A DNA stretch of 15,155 nucleotides from CAVRZY01 sp963725415 (GTDB lineage Bacteria > Acidobacteriota > Terriglobia > Bryobacterales > Bryobacteraceae), in contig CAVRZY010000228.1 of the NCBI GenBank assembly GCA_963725415.1, forward strand, positions 1 to 15,155. Reading direction: 5' to 3'. Positions 7,559 to 15,155 of the stretch are shown here, piece after piece. The notes under the pieces are model-generated. The model was given only the letters and a program-made list of their open reading frames with translations. It was not told where the DNA came from and did no database searches. Every line of letters starts with the position of its first letter. Position 1 is the stretch's first letter. The translations under genes were made by a program, and so were the position numbers.

Positions 7559-9462
7559 ATGGCCAATTTTGAAACAGTAGTTGTCGAAACCGACCTGCTT
7601 GATCCTCGGCGGCGGCATGGCCGCCTGCGGCGCGGCCGTGGAGGCCGCCTACTGGGCCAAGAAGAACGGCCTGAAGGTCACCCTGGTGGACAAGGCCGCC
7701 GTGGACCGCTCCGGCGCCGTGGCCATGGGCCTGTCCGCCATCAACCAGTACGTGGGCCTGAGGGACGGCGCAGAACACCGTCAAGGACTACGTCGACTAC
7801 GTCCGCAACGACCTGATGGGCATCACCCGCGAGGACCTGGTGGCCAACATCGCCCGCCACGTGGACTCCACGGTCCACCTGTTCGAGAAGTGGGGCCTGC
7901 CGATCTGGAAGGACGAGAACGGCGCCTACGTGCACGAGGGCCGCTGGCAGCTCATGATCAACGGCGAGTCCTACAAGGTGGTCGTGGCCGAGGCGGCCAA
8001 GAACGCCCTGCTCCAGAGCGGCGTGGGCAAGATCTTCGAGCGCGTCTTCATCGTCGGGCCGCTGATGGACGGCGACCGCTGCGCCGGCGCCGTGGGCTTC
8101 TCCGTGCGCGAGAACAAGTTCTACGTCTTCAAGGCCAAGGCCACCCTGGTGGCCATGGGCGGCGCGGTGCACGTCTTCAAGCCGCGCAGCTCCGGCGAGG
8201 GCATGGGCCGCGCCTGGTATCCGCCGTGGAACTCCGGCTCCTCCGCCTACTTCACCATCAAGGCCGGCGCCGAGATGACCTGCCAGGAAGTGCGCTTCAT
8301 CCCGGTGCGCTTCAAGGACGCCTACGGCCCGGTGGGCGCGTGGTTCCTGCTGTTCAAGTCCCGCGCCACCAACGCCCTGGGCGGCGACTACATGGTCGAG
8401 CGCAAGGCCGGAACTGGAGAACTGGGCGCCCTACGGCAGGGTCAAGCCGGTCCCCGCCAACCTGCGCAACTACCTCGGCATGCTCGACGTGATGGAGGGC
8501 AAGGGCCCGATCTACATGCGCACCGAGGAGGCCATCGCAGAAGATCGCCGACACCGTACAAGGACGACGAGAAGGCCTACAAGAAGAAGATGAAGGAGCT
8601 CGAGTCGGAGGCCTGGGAAGACTTCCTGGACATGACCATCTCCCAGGCCATCCTCTGGGCGGCCACCAACGTGCAGCCCGAGGAGAGAGCCTCCGAGATC
8701 GCCGCCGCCGAGCCGTACTTCATCGGCTCCCACTCCGGCGCTTCCGGCGCCTGGGTCAGCGGTCCCGAGGACCTGCAGACCGCCGAGACCAAGCCGAGTA
8801 CTTCTGGGGCTACGCCAACATGTCCACGGTGAAGGGCCTGTTCTGCGCCGGCGACGCCTCCGGCGCCTCCAGCCACAAGTTCTCCTCCGGCTCGCACGCC
8901 GAGGGGCGCATCGCCGCCAAGGCCGCCATCAAGTTCATCGTGGAGAACAACGCGCAGCCGAAGGTCGATCCGGCCGCAGTCGAGGCCCTGAAGGCCGAGA
9001 TCCTGAAGCCGCTGGACACTTACGAGCAGCACAAGGGCGCTACCACCGACCCGGACATCAACCCCAACTACATCAAGCCCCGGATGTTCATGTTCCGCCT
9101 CCAGAAGATCATGGACGAGTACGCCGGCGGCGTCACCGCGCAGTTCACCACCAACAAGGCTCTGCTCAAGCGGGCGCTGGAGCTGCTGGCCTTCCTCAAG
9201 GAAGACTCGGCAGAAGCTGGCCGCCGCCGACCTGCACGAGCTGATGCGCTGCTGGGAGAACGTCCACCGCATGTGGCAGGCCGAGGCGCACGTCCGCACC
9301 ATCCTGTTCCGCGAGGAGACCCGCTGGCCCGGCTACTACTTCCGCGCCGACAAGCCCAAGATGGACGAGGAGAACTGGCACGTCTTCGCCAACTGCAAGT
9401 ACGATCCCAAGACTGGCAGTTGGGAAATGTTCACGCGCCCGATCCTGCACATCTTCCCATAA
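7559..9462 (+). CDS. aprA: APS reductase alpha subunit (FAD flavoprotein), with frameshifts
   Basis: AprA interconverts adenosine 5'-phosphosulfate and sulfite plus AMP on FAD. Landmarks in the reconstructed protein are the FAD-binding LLILGGGMAACGAAVEAAYWA at about residue 13, RSGAVAMGLSAINQY, EGRWQLMINGESYK, RSSGEGMGRAWYPPWNSGSS, GLFCAGDASGASSHKFSSGSHAEGR, and the C-terminal RCWENVHRMWQAEAHVRTILFREETRWPGYYFRADKP. Six inserted bases (about 7600, 7770, 8410, 8539, 8556, 9210) and one missing G (after 8793) interrupt the frame. Correcting them gives 1899 nt and 632 residues, a normal AprA length. The ATG has a strong ribosome binding site (GAGAGGAG) 6 nt upstream. The short spacing to aprB indicates one operon. 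Whether it runs reductively or oxidatively needs phylogeny. Confidence 0.95.
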
Positions 9463-9490
9463 GGCGGTCGAGGTTGGGTTCCTTTTCATC

Positions 9491-9522
9491 GGGAGGTTCT
9501 TGCCACACCACAAGAACCTCCC
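9491..9522 (+). terminator. Strong hairpin after aprA
   Basis: The arms GGGAGGTTCTTG (9491-9502) and CAAGAACCTCCC (9511-9522) form a perfect 12-bp stem with an 8-nt loop, 28 nt after the aprA stop. No T tract follows, so it may be an mRNA-stabilising or partial-termination hairpin that sets aprBA apart from the downstream qmo genes. Confidence 0.55.
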
Positions 9523-9558
9523 AACTGTCCCATGCAAAGTCCCGACGGCGCTGTTTAC

Positions 9559-9670
9559 CCTGTGGCGCAGCCTCTCCAGGCTGCCGTCTCGGCACTCGTG
9601 CCGAGACACGCTGTTCCGGACCTCAAGAAGCACTGGCGTCGACACGAGTCTCGGCGCCACAGGCTGAAGC
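9559..9670 (+). repeat. Composite palindromic element between aprA and the zinc-ribbon gene
   Basis: The outer inverted repeat CCTGTGGCGC (9559-9568) / GCGCCACAGG (9654-9663) encloses two hairpins. These are CAGCCT/AGGCTG (9568-9583, 4-nt loop) and GTCTCGGCAC/GTGCCGAGAC (9586-9607, 2-nt loop). A partial second copy of GAGTCTCGG follows at 9646-9654. The right end carries GCTTCAGCCTG in reverse complement (9660-9670), the core shared with the other two elements. With the aprA hairpin it fills most of the 263-nt gap. Confidence 0.7.
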
Positions 9671-9725
9671 CCGCACCACATCTTCGCCGGAGCTCGGGTC
9701 TCGTGAGAAATCCGGGGTAGCTGCC

Positions 9726-10013
9726 ATGACCCGCATGGTGCAGTCTCGGTGCCCGCACTGCAATCAGCCCATGGTCCGCTGGGCCAACCCCCAACTAAGT
9801 ACCTGGAGCGGCGAGTTCCAGTACGTCTGCTTCAACGACGACTGCCCCTACTTCCTGCGCGGCTGGGCCTGGATGCGGGAGCACTTCAACGTGACGGCCT
9901 CCTACCGGTACCGTCTGGATCCCGTGACCGGAGAGACCGGCCCGCTGCCGGTGTGGTCCAAAGACGCGCTCCGCGGCAACATCCTGGCGGAAGAGGACGC
10001 GCCCAATGCCTGA
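9726..10013 (+). CDS. Small zinc-ribbon protein, ogr/Delta-like
   Basis: A 95-residue protein with C9-x2-C12 (CPHC) and C35-x4-C40 (CFNDDC), the spacing of ogr/Delta-type zinc fingers. After them comes an aromatic stretch PYFLRGWAWMREHFNVTASYRYRLDPVTGETGPLPVW. Family members include phage late-transcription activators, but many bacterial homologues are not phage genes. Its position between aprBA and qmoABC, and its overlap with the next gene (ATG at 10006 within its last codons), suggest a role linked to the APS reductase-Qmo system. Metal handling, assembly or regulation are possible; none is shown. The frame is intact, unlike its neighbours. Its upstream boundary is the palindrome cluster after aprA, so it may need its own promoter or read-through. 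Confidence 0.75.
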   Translation: MTRMVQSRCPHCNQPMVRWANPQLSTWSGEFQYVCFNDDCPYFLRGWAWMREHFNVTASYRYRLDPVTGETGPLPVWSKDALRGNILAEEDAPNA

Positions 10014-10962
10014 TCAAAACGTCACGCCCCAGGCAATTCTACAGGACTACCCCAGGCTCACTCCGGATGACCGTTTCACCTTCCATTGCGGACCGGCGCT
10101 GGACTGCTTCACGCGCTGCTGCGCCGACGTTTCGATCGTGCTGACGCCCTACGACGTCCTGCGGATGAAGCGCGCCCTCGGCCTGGACTCCTCCGAGTTC
10201 CTGGAGCAGTACACCCTGTCCCCCTTCACCAGGGAACAGAAGATCCCGGCGGTGCTGCTGAAGATGGACCCCGAAACCAAGAGGTGCCCGTTCGTCACCG
10301 CCGACGGCTGCCGGATCTATGCCCATCGCCCCTGGGCCTGCCGCATGTACCCGCTGGGCGTGGCCGAGCCTGATAGGCCCACCGCGGCTGACCGCCCCTT
10401 CCACTTCCTCCTGCGCGAGGACCTCTGCCACGGTCACGGCCAGGGCGCAACACAGACGGTGCGCCAGTGGCTCGCCGGCCAGGGCATCGAAGAGTACGAC
10501 ATGAGGGCGGCATCCTTCAAGGAGCTCATGCTGGATCGATTGCTGGAATCGGCAGGAGGCTCTTCCGCCCGACCAGATCGACATGTACTACATGGCCTGC
10601 TACGATCTGGACCGCTTCCGCCGCTTCGTCTTCGAACCCGCTTTCTCGAGCTGTTCGAAATCGACGAGACCCGCCTAATCCCTCACTCTCGGGGGCCGTG
10701 GGATAAGCTTCAGCCTGTCCCGGGCGGTATTCCTGAGGCGTCCGGACAAGCTGAAAGCTTATCCTGCCCGGCTGGACAGGCTATTGCCCCCGAGACTGAG
10801 GGTTTACAGGCCCGCCTACAGGCCATTCGCACTAACGATGAGGAGCTGCTGGAGTTTGCCATCCAGTGGCTCCGCTTCAGCCTTTTCCACCAGGGGACCA
10901 TGAAGATCCGCAAATCGGTCCTCCAGGCCAGGCGGCAGGCTGTGGTTGGGGAGCGCACCTGA
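10006..10962 (+). CDS. YkgJ-type cysteine-cluster protein with an inserted palindromic element
   Basis: Cysteines C28, C34, C38, C39, C94, C102 and C112 form the pattern of the YkgJ/CxxCxxCC family, thought to bind zinc or an Fe-S cluster. HCGPALDCFTRCC and CRIYAHRPWACRMYPLG are typical. The exact function is unknown; the setting suggests maturation or redox support of Apr/Qmo. Two compensating indels are inferred. Between about 10553 and 10640 the native reading is one base off the open frame (DQIDMYYMACYDLDRFRRFVFE). It opens with an extra G near 10552 and closes with a missing base near 10637. After FLELFEIDETRL the protein is interrupted by 41 residues encoded by a palindromic repeat (10680-10802). 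It then resumes with LQAIRTNDEELLEFAIQWLRFSLF. Its stop overlaps the qmoA start (TGATG), indicating translational coupling. Confidence 0.82.
   Translation: MPDQNVTPQAILQDYPRLTPDDRFTFHCGPALDCFTRCCADVSIVLTPYDVLRMKRALGLDSSEFLEQYTLSPFTREQKIPAVLLKMDPETKRCPFVTADGCRIYAHRPWACRMYPLGVAEPDRPTAADRPFHFLLREDLCHGHGQGATQTVRQWLAGQGIEEYDMRAASFKELMLDRLLESAGGSSARPDRHVLHGLLRSGPLPPLRLRTRFLELFEIDETRLIPHSRGPWDKLQPVPGGIPEASGQAESLSCPAGQAIAPETEGLQARLQAIRTNDEELLEFAIQWLRFSLFHQGTMKIRKSVLQARRQAVVGERT
10680..10802 (+). repeat. Nested palindromic repeat inside the YkgJ gene
   Basis: The outer arms 10680-10696 and 10786-10802 pair at 16 of 17 positions (CCCTCACTCTCGGGGGC against its complement). The inner arms GGATAAGCTTCAGCCTGTCC (10701-10720) and 10744-10764 also pair, with small mismatches. 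GGACAGGCT at 10774-10782 is a second partner for the inner left arm. The element is exactly 123 nt (41 codons), contains no stop in the host frame, and shares GCTTCAGCCTGTC with 6897-6909. Confidence 0.8.
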
Positions 10963-12246
10963 TGGGTGACAGCCTGCCACTCCTGGTCATCGGTGGAGGC
11001 ATCGCCGGCCTGACCACGGCCATCGAGGCGGCCGAGGCCGGTTGCGAAGTCATCCTGGTCGAAAAGGCGCCCTTCCTGGGCGGCCGCGTCGCCGCGCATG
11101 AACCAGTATTTCCCCAAGCTCTGTCCGCCGGCCTGCGGGCTCGAGATCAATTTCAAGCGCCTCAAGAACAACTCCAGGATCACCGCTGCTCACCCAGGCC
11201 GAGGTCGAGACCATCAGCAGATCCCCCGAGGACCAGGAGATGACACGGCTCCTACCAGGTCACCGTGAAGGTTTCCCCCCGCTTCGTCACCAGCGCCTGT
11301 ACGCTGTGCGGCGCCTGCGCCGAGGCCTGCCCCGCCGAGCGGCCGGATGAGCTGAATTTCGGCCTCTCGAAGACCAAGGCCGCTTACCTGCCCCGCACCG
11401 TGGCCTTTCCCGCCACCTACGTGATCGACCGGGCCGCCTGCAAGCAGGGCTGCCGGGCCTGCGTCGACGCCTGCGCGTACGGCGCCGTGGACCTCAACCA
11501 GCAGCCCGAGCGAAGAACCTTCCAGCGTGGCCGCAGTGGTGGCCGCCACCGGCTGGGCGCCTTACGACGCTTCCAAGCTCGACAACCTGGGCTTCGGCAA
11601 GTACCCCAACGTGGTCACCAACGTGATCCTGGAGCGCCTGGCGGCCCCGGATGGCCCCACCGGCGGCAAGATCCTGCGCCCCTCCGACAGCAAGCCGCCC
11701 CACAGCGGTCGCCTTCGTCCAGTGCGCCGGCTCGCGGGACGAGAACCACCTGCCCTACTGCTCGGCCGTGTGCTGCGCCGCCTCGCTCAAGCAGGCCACT
11801 TACATCCGCGCCCTCTATCCCGACGCCGAGATCACCATCTTCTACATCGACATCCGCACCCCGGGCCGCCTGGAAGATTTCTACGCCAACGTCGCGGCCG
11901 ATCGAAAGATCGAGCTGATCAAGGGCAAGGTCGCCAAGGTGGAGGAGGATCCCGCCACGGGCGACCTCCTGGTCACCGCTGAGGATGTCTCAGCGGGAGG
12001 AAGATCTACGCGCCGGGTCAACTTGCTGGTGCTGGCCACCGGGATCGTGCCGCAGACCGCCGGGCTGCCCGCAGGGTTTCCCGCTCGACGAGTTCGGTTT
12101 CCTCACCAACCCCCCGACGAAAACCGGACTGTATCGGCGCAGGCTGCGTGCGCCGGCCCGCCGAGGTCTCCGCCACCGTTCAGGACGCCACCGGAGCGGC
12201 CCTGAAAGCTCTTCAGTGCGTCGTCAGGAGCGCTCACCATGGCTAA
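10962..12246 (+). CDS. qmoA: Quinone-interacting oxidoreductase subunit QmoA, with frameshifts
   Basis: QmoA is an HdrA-like flavoprotein of the QmoABC complex, which exchanges electrons between menaquinone and APS reductase. The FAD motif LLVIGGGIAGLTTAIEAAEAG lies at residues 7-27. RMNQYFPKLCPPACGLEINFKRL follows, then cysteine motifs CTLCGACAEACP and CKQGCRACVDACAYGA. Further on are FVQCAGSRDENHLPYCSAVCC, IRTPGRLEDFY, and the C-terminal TGLYGAGCVRRPAEVSATVQDATGAALKALQ. Seven inserted bases interrupt it: 11094, 11186, 11245, 11511, 11708, 12074-12076 and 12135. Removing them yields 1278 nt and 425 residues, normal for QmoA. The start overlaps the YkgJ stop and the end overlaps the qmoB start by 8 nt, so the genes are coupled. 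Confidence 0.93.
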
Positions 12247-14497
12247 GCAAGCTCGGCGTCTACATCTGCAGCGGCTGCGCCATCGGCGACTCCATCGACA
12301 CCCAGAAGCTGGCCAAGGTGGCCCGGCGCGAGTTGAAGGCCCCGGTCTGCCTGGTCCATCCGTTCCTCTGCGGGCACGAAGGCCTCGAGCTGATCCGCAA
12401 GGATCTCGCCAGCGGTGCCGTGGACGGCGTAGTGATCGCGGCCTGCTCGCCCCGCGTGAAGACCGAAGCCTTCGCCTTCGACCCCGCCATGGTCTTCGAG
12501 CGCGTCAACCTCCGCGAGCACGTCGCCTGGTGCCACAAGCCCAAAGACGAAGACACCCAGATGCTGGCCGAGGACTACCTGCGCATGGGCATCGTCAAGG
12601 CCAAGAAGATGGAGCCGCTCGAGCCGGTCTCCGAACCCGTCTCGAAGAAGCTGCTGGTCGTGGGCGGCGGCGTCGCCGGCATGACGGCGGCGCTGGAAGC
12701 CGCCGAGGCCGGCTACGAGGTGGTGCTGGTCGAGAAGCAGCCGCAACTCGGCGGGTTTCGTGGCCACGCTCAAGAAGCGCTTCCCAGCGGCGCCCTACAC
12801 CGAGCCGAGCCGACGGCTGCCGACAAGTCCAGCGCGGTCATGAGTCACCCCAGGATCCAGGTCTTCACTTCCGCCCGGATCCTCAAGACCGAGGGCCAGC
12901 CCGGCATGTTCGACGTCACCGTTCAGACGGACGGGCAAGACCCAGATCGTTCGCGTGGGCGCCATCGTCATGGCCACCGGCTGGAAGCCGTACGACGCCT
13001 TCCACGCCTGGACCATCTCGGCTACGGCCTCAGCCCCGACGTCATCACCAACGTCGAGCTGGAGCGCATGGCGGCCGGCGGGCCGATCGTCCGGCCCTCG
13101 GACGGCAGGCCGGCCGAAAGCGTGCTGTTCGTCCAGTGCGCCGGCTCCCGCGACCCGAACCACCTGCCCTACTGCTCCTCGGTGTGCTGCATGGCCACGC
13201 TCAAGCACGCCGCCTACATCCACGAGCAGAACCCCGATGCCCAGGTCTACATCGTCTACAAGGACATGCGTACGCCCGGGCAGTACGAGAGGTTCTACCG
13301 CACCGCCCAGGACCACCCGTTCAACTTCCTCACCAAGGGCGAGGTCGACGCGCGTCGAGAAGGCCCCCGGCGGCGAGCTCGCTGTCACAGTGAAGGACAC
13401 TCTGCTGGGCGAGCGGATCCTCCTCCACGTGGACCTGGTGGTGCTGGCCACCGGCATGGTGCCCAACTCCGCCGACGGCGAGGCCATCCGGGCACTGGAA
13501 GACGCCAGGCTGACGGTCGCTCAAGGGCGAGATCGGAAGCCAGCGAGCCGAGGCGGCCCGCAAGGTCGAGGAACTGAAGCATCCACGAGGGCACCGAGAT
13601 CCTGAACCTCGACCTACCGCCAGGGGCCGGACCTGCCCGTCCTGCGCTACGGCTTCCCCGACTCCCACTTCATCTGCTTCCCCTACGAGACCCGGCGCAC
13701 CGGCATCTACGCCGCCGGGGCCGTGCGCGCGCCCATGGATTCGGCCCAGGCGCAGGAGGACGCGCTGGGCGCCGCCCTGAAGGCCATCCAGTGCGTCGAG
13801 CTGGCCGCGCGCGGCCAGGCCGTCCACCCGCGCGCCGGCGACCTCTCCTTCCCCGAGCTTCTTCCTCCAGCGCTGCACCCAGTGCAAGCGCTGCACCGAG
13901 GAGTGCCCGTTCGGCACCCTCGACGAGGACGAGAAGGGCACGCCCAAGCCTAACCCTTACCGCTGCCGCCGCTGCGGCATCTGCCTGGGCGCCTGCCCCG
14001 AGCGCATCGTCTCCTTCAAGAACTACTCGGTGGACATGATCGCCTCGATGATCAAGGCCATCGAGGTGCCCGAGGAAGACGAAGAGAAGCCGCGCGTTCT
14101 GGCGTTCATGTGCGAGAACGACGCCTACCCGGCGCTGGACATCGCCGGCCTCAACCGCCTGCACTACGACCCCAGCGTGCGGGTGATCCCGTTGCGCTGC
14201 CTGGGTTCGCTGAACATCGTCTGGATCGCCGACGCGCTCTCCCGCGGCATCGACGGCGTCATGCTCATCGGCTGCAAGTACGGTGACGACTACCAGTGCC
14301 ACTTCATCCAGGGCAGCGAGCTGGCCAACCGGCGCCTGGACAACGTCAAGGAAACCCTCCAGCGCCTCCGGCTCGAATCCGAGAGGCTCGAGTTCACCCA
14401 GTTGGCCATCAACGAATACGGCAAGCTGCCTGCGCTCGTTGACAACTTCATGGACCGGATCCGCAAAATGGGACCCAACCCCTACAAGGGAATGTAG
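12239..14497 (+). CDS. qmoB: Quinone-interacting oxidoreductase subunit QmoB, with frameshifts
   Basis: QmoB is the larger HdrA-like subunit with an MvhD-like tail. Order: N-terminal KLGVYICSGCAIGDSIDTQ, then FAD motif LLVVGGGVAGMTAALEAAEAG near residue 138. VLFVQCAGSRDPNHLPYCSSVCC and MRTPGQYERFY come next, then GIYAAGAVRAPMDSAQAQEDALGAALKA. Two ferredoxin clusters follow (CTQCKRCTEECP and CRRCGICLGACP). The C-terminal MvhD domain is VLAFMCENDAYPALDIAG to GVMLIGCKYGDDYQCHFI. Ten insertions (12251, 12756-12758, 12933-12935, two near 13001-13005, 13350, 13521, 13580, 13614, 13858) and one deletion near 12812 are inferred. Correction gives 2250 nt, 749 residues. From 13859 to the stop the frame is clean. 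The exact bases near 12812 and 13003 are ambiguous. Confidence 0.93.
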
Positions 14498-14499
14498 CC

Positions 14500-14640
14500 A
14501 TGCCCGCCACTGCCCTCATCCAGCCCGACACCGCCTTCATCAAGGACCTGCTGGCGTCCGGGGGCAGCGATCTGAAGAAGTGCTTCCAGTGCGCCACCTG
14601 CTCGGCCATCTGCGCGCAAGAATCTGTCGGAAAGCCCGAC
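14500..14640 (+). pseudogene. qmoC: QmoC, N-terminal fragment cut at a sequence junction
   Basis: QmoC is the subunit joining an HdrC-like iron-sulfur domain to a membrane cytochrome b domain, and is the quinone-facing part of the complex. Only the start is here: MPATALIQPDTAFIKDLLASGG, then SDLKKCFQCATCSAICA, the first cysteine cluster. It begins 2 nt after the qmoB stop, in the canonical order. After about residue 40 the expected continuation (an FPRKEM-type motif and the second cysteine cluster) is absent, and the sequence becomes lower in GC and unrelated. With one indel a few more residues (NLSE) may be native, so the break lies at about 14620-14650. The open frame runs on to 14748, but that tail is not QmoC. 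This is either an assembly chimera or a real disruption. Confidence 0.8.
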
Positions 14641-14648
14641 CGCCGAGG

Positions 14649-14936
14649 ATGGTGGACAGCCCTCATCTTAGAATTGGCTGGGAGATACCCCTTCGCTATC
14701 AGTGCTCACGTTGGGAAGCTGTTCTTGTTGATGCTCTTCGTATTCTAAGGTCACGGTCGATTCTGCATCTCAAGCAGATCCGTGACCAGATTTCAGAGCG
14801 TATTTTTCAGGCCTGGATTCACGGAGTTGACCCTTCAGAGATGAGGAACTCACTCGACGAGGTCAACGAACTGTTGGAAAAGCACGAACCTCAGCAGGTT
14901 GAAAAACCAAAGCAAGACAAGGATGCTAGAAGATGA
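14649..14936 (+). CDS. Unrecognised 95-residue ORF in the low-GC tail
   Basis: Starting at ATG 14649 the frame reads MVDSPHLRIGWEIPLRYQCS, then SRWEAVLVDALRILRSRSILHLKQIRDQISERIFQAWI. It ends in a charged, lysine- and glutamate-rich tail (LLEKHEPQQVEKPKQDKD). It looks largely helical. I do not recognise the family. No good ribosome binding site precedes the ATG, and the frame is open further upstream across the junction, so this may be the C-terminal part of a longer gene cut at about 14640. Codon choice (CTT, CGT, ATT, GTT) differs from the sulfur genes, and GC is about 47% in 14761-14820. The next frame starts immediately (ATGA overlap at 14934), but it stops after ten codons. Confidence 0.4.
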   Translation: MVDSPHLRIGWEIPLRYQCSRWEAVLVDALRILRSRSILHLKQIRDQISERIFQAWIHGVDPSEMRNSLDEVNELLEKHEPQQVEKPKQDKDARR

Positions 14937-14972
14937 AAAACTCTTTCAAAACCTTGGATGGCTAAATAAGCG

Positions 14973-15155
14973 GTGCTACGGGCGGTAACGTCCTTCATCA
15001 GATTAGAGATTCAGCTTGTCGGGAGCTTGATATCTCTGGTTGCGAATCTGCAAACAGCACAGACGCAAACGCAGAAGACGGCTACCTCTATGCAGTCTCA
15101 GTTTCAGAAGGTAGCTCAGACCGCTCAGGATCTCTCGAATCATCTACGGGTGATG
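14973..15155 (+). CDS. Unrecognised coiled-coil-like ORF, cut at the window end
   Basis: From GTG 14973 the frame is open to the last base: VLRAVTSFIRLEIQLVGSLISL, then a Gln/Thr-rich amphipathic stretch (ANLQTAQTQTQKTATSMQSQ, FQKVAQTAQDLSNHL). A hydrophobic segment followed by a likely coiled coil suggests a membrane-linked or structural protein, but I cannot name it. An in-frame stop at 14967-14969 bounds it upstream; the short ATGGCTAAATAA before it hints that a start could have been lost by a sequence error. Confidence 0.3.
   Translation, partial: MLRAVTSFIRLEIQLVGSLISLVANLQTAQTQTQKTATSMQSQFQKVAQTAQDLSNHLRVM

Noticed and set aside
9726..10013. Prophage remnant suggested by the ogr/Delta-like zinc finger
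   Set aside because: No other phage gene is nearby, and the gene overlaps the next gene of the sulfur locus.
7559..14497. Programmed frameshifting or gene decay as the cause of the broken apr-qmo frames
   Set aside because: There are too many sites, no common slippery motif, and no accumulated nonsense changes in the native frames. Corrected lengths return to multiples of three.
14500..14748. The 82-codon open frame as a complete small ferredoxin-like protein
   Set aside because: Its first 40 residues are the QmoC N terminus in the right operon position. The remainder is read-through into unrelated lower-GC sequence.

Overview
This is a high-GC bacterial window, probably a metagenome-derived contig. 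The gene set fits an Acidobacteriota-like organism with dissimilatory sulfur metabolism: a serine hydrolase, a sodium/solute symporter with a small membrane partner, and many short palindromic repeats, next to an APS reductase and Qmo locus. The phylum is inferred from gene content and recalled family patterns; no rRNA or core marker other than rpsT is present.

Left part (1-6400). On the + strand, a 5'-truncated serine beta-lactamase-like hydrolase fused to a C-terminal beta-propeller-like domain is followed by a lipoprotein sugar-type substrate-binding protein. On the - strand, facing them, lie a sodium:solute symporter (broken by three single-base insertions) and a membrane protein with two Ig-like repeats. 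Between these convergent pairs sits a four-helix-bundle (S23/IVP-type) gene enclosed by 27-bp inverted repeats built from a 14-bp tandem unit. It looks like a small transposable or structured cassette. A solitary Flp-type pilin gene follows.

Middle (6400-7100). rpsT (ribosomal protein S20) on the - strand is divergent from the sulfur locus. A good sigma70-like promoter is visible for each, with twin palindromes between them.

Right part (7100-14640). The + strand sulfur-energy locus reads aprB, aprA, a small ogr/Delta-type zinc-ribbon gene, a YkgJ-type cysteine-cluster gene, qmoA, qmoB and the start of qmoC. AprBA interconverts APS and sulfite plus AMP. QmoABC is the membrane quinone-interacting complex that exchanges electrons with AprBA. 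The linkage is typical of sulfate reducers, but the direction (reduction or oxidation) cannot be decided here. The zinc-ribbon and YkgJ genes overlap each other, and YkgJ overlaps qmoA, so they are probably translated with the Qmo complex.

The apr-qmo genes carry many single-base indels, mostly insertions, yet the protein sequence is conserved on both sides of each. After removing the inferred indels, aprA, qmoA and qmoB all return to exact multiples of three. This points to insertion-type sequencing error rather than gene decay. qmoC stops resembling QmoC after about 40 residues, where the contig switches to lower-GC sequence of unknown origin (14640-15155). That may be a chimeric join or a real insertion.

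A family of palindromic elements sharing the core GCTTCAGCCTG occurs three times (6892-6933, 9559-9670, 10680-10802). The last copy is exactly 123 nt and lies in frame inside the YkgJ gene.
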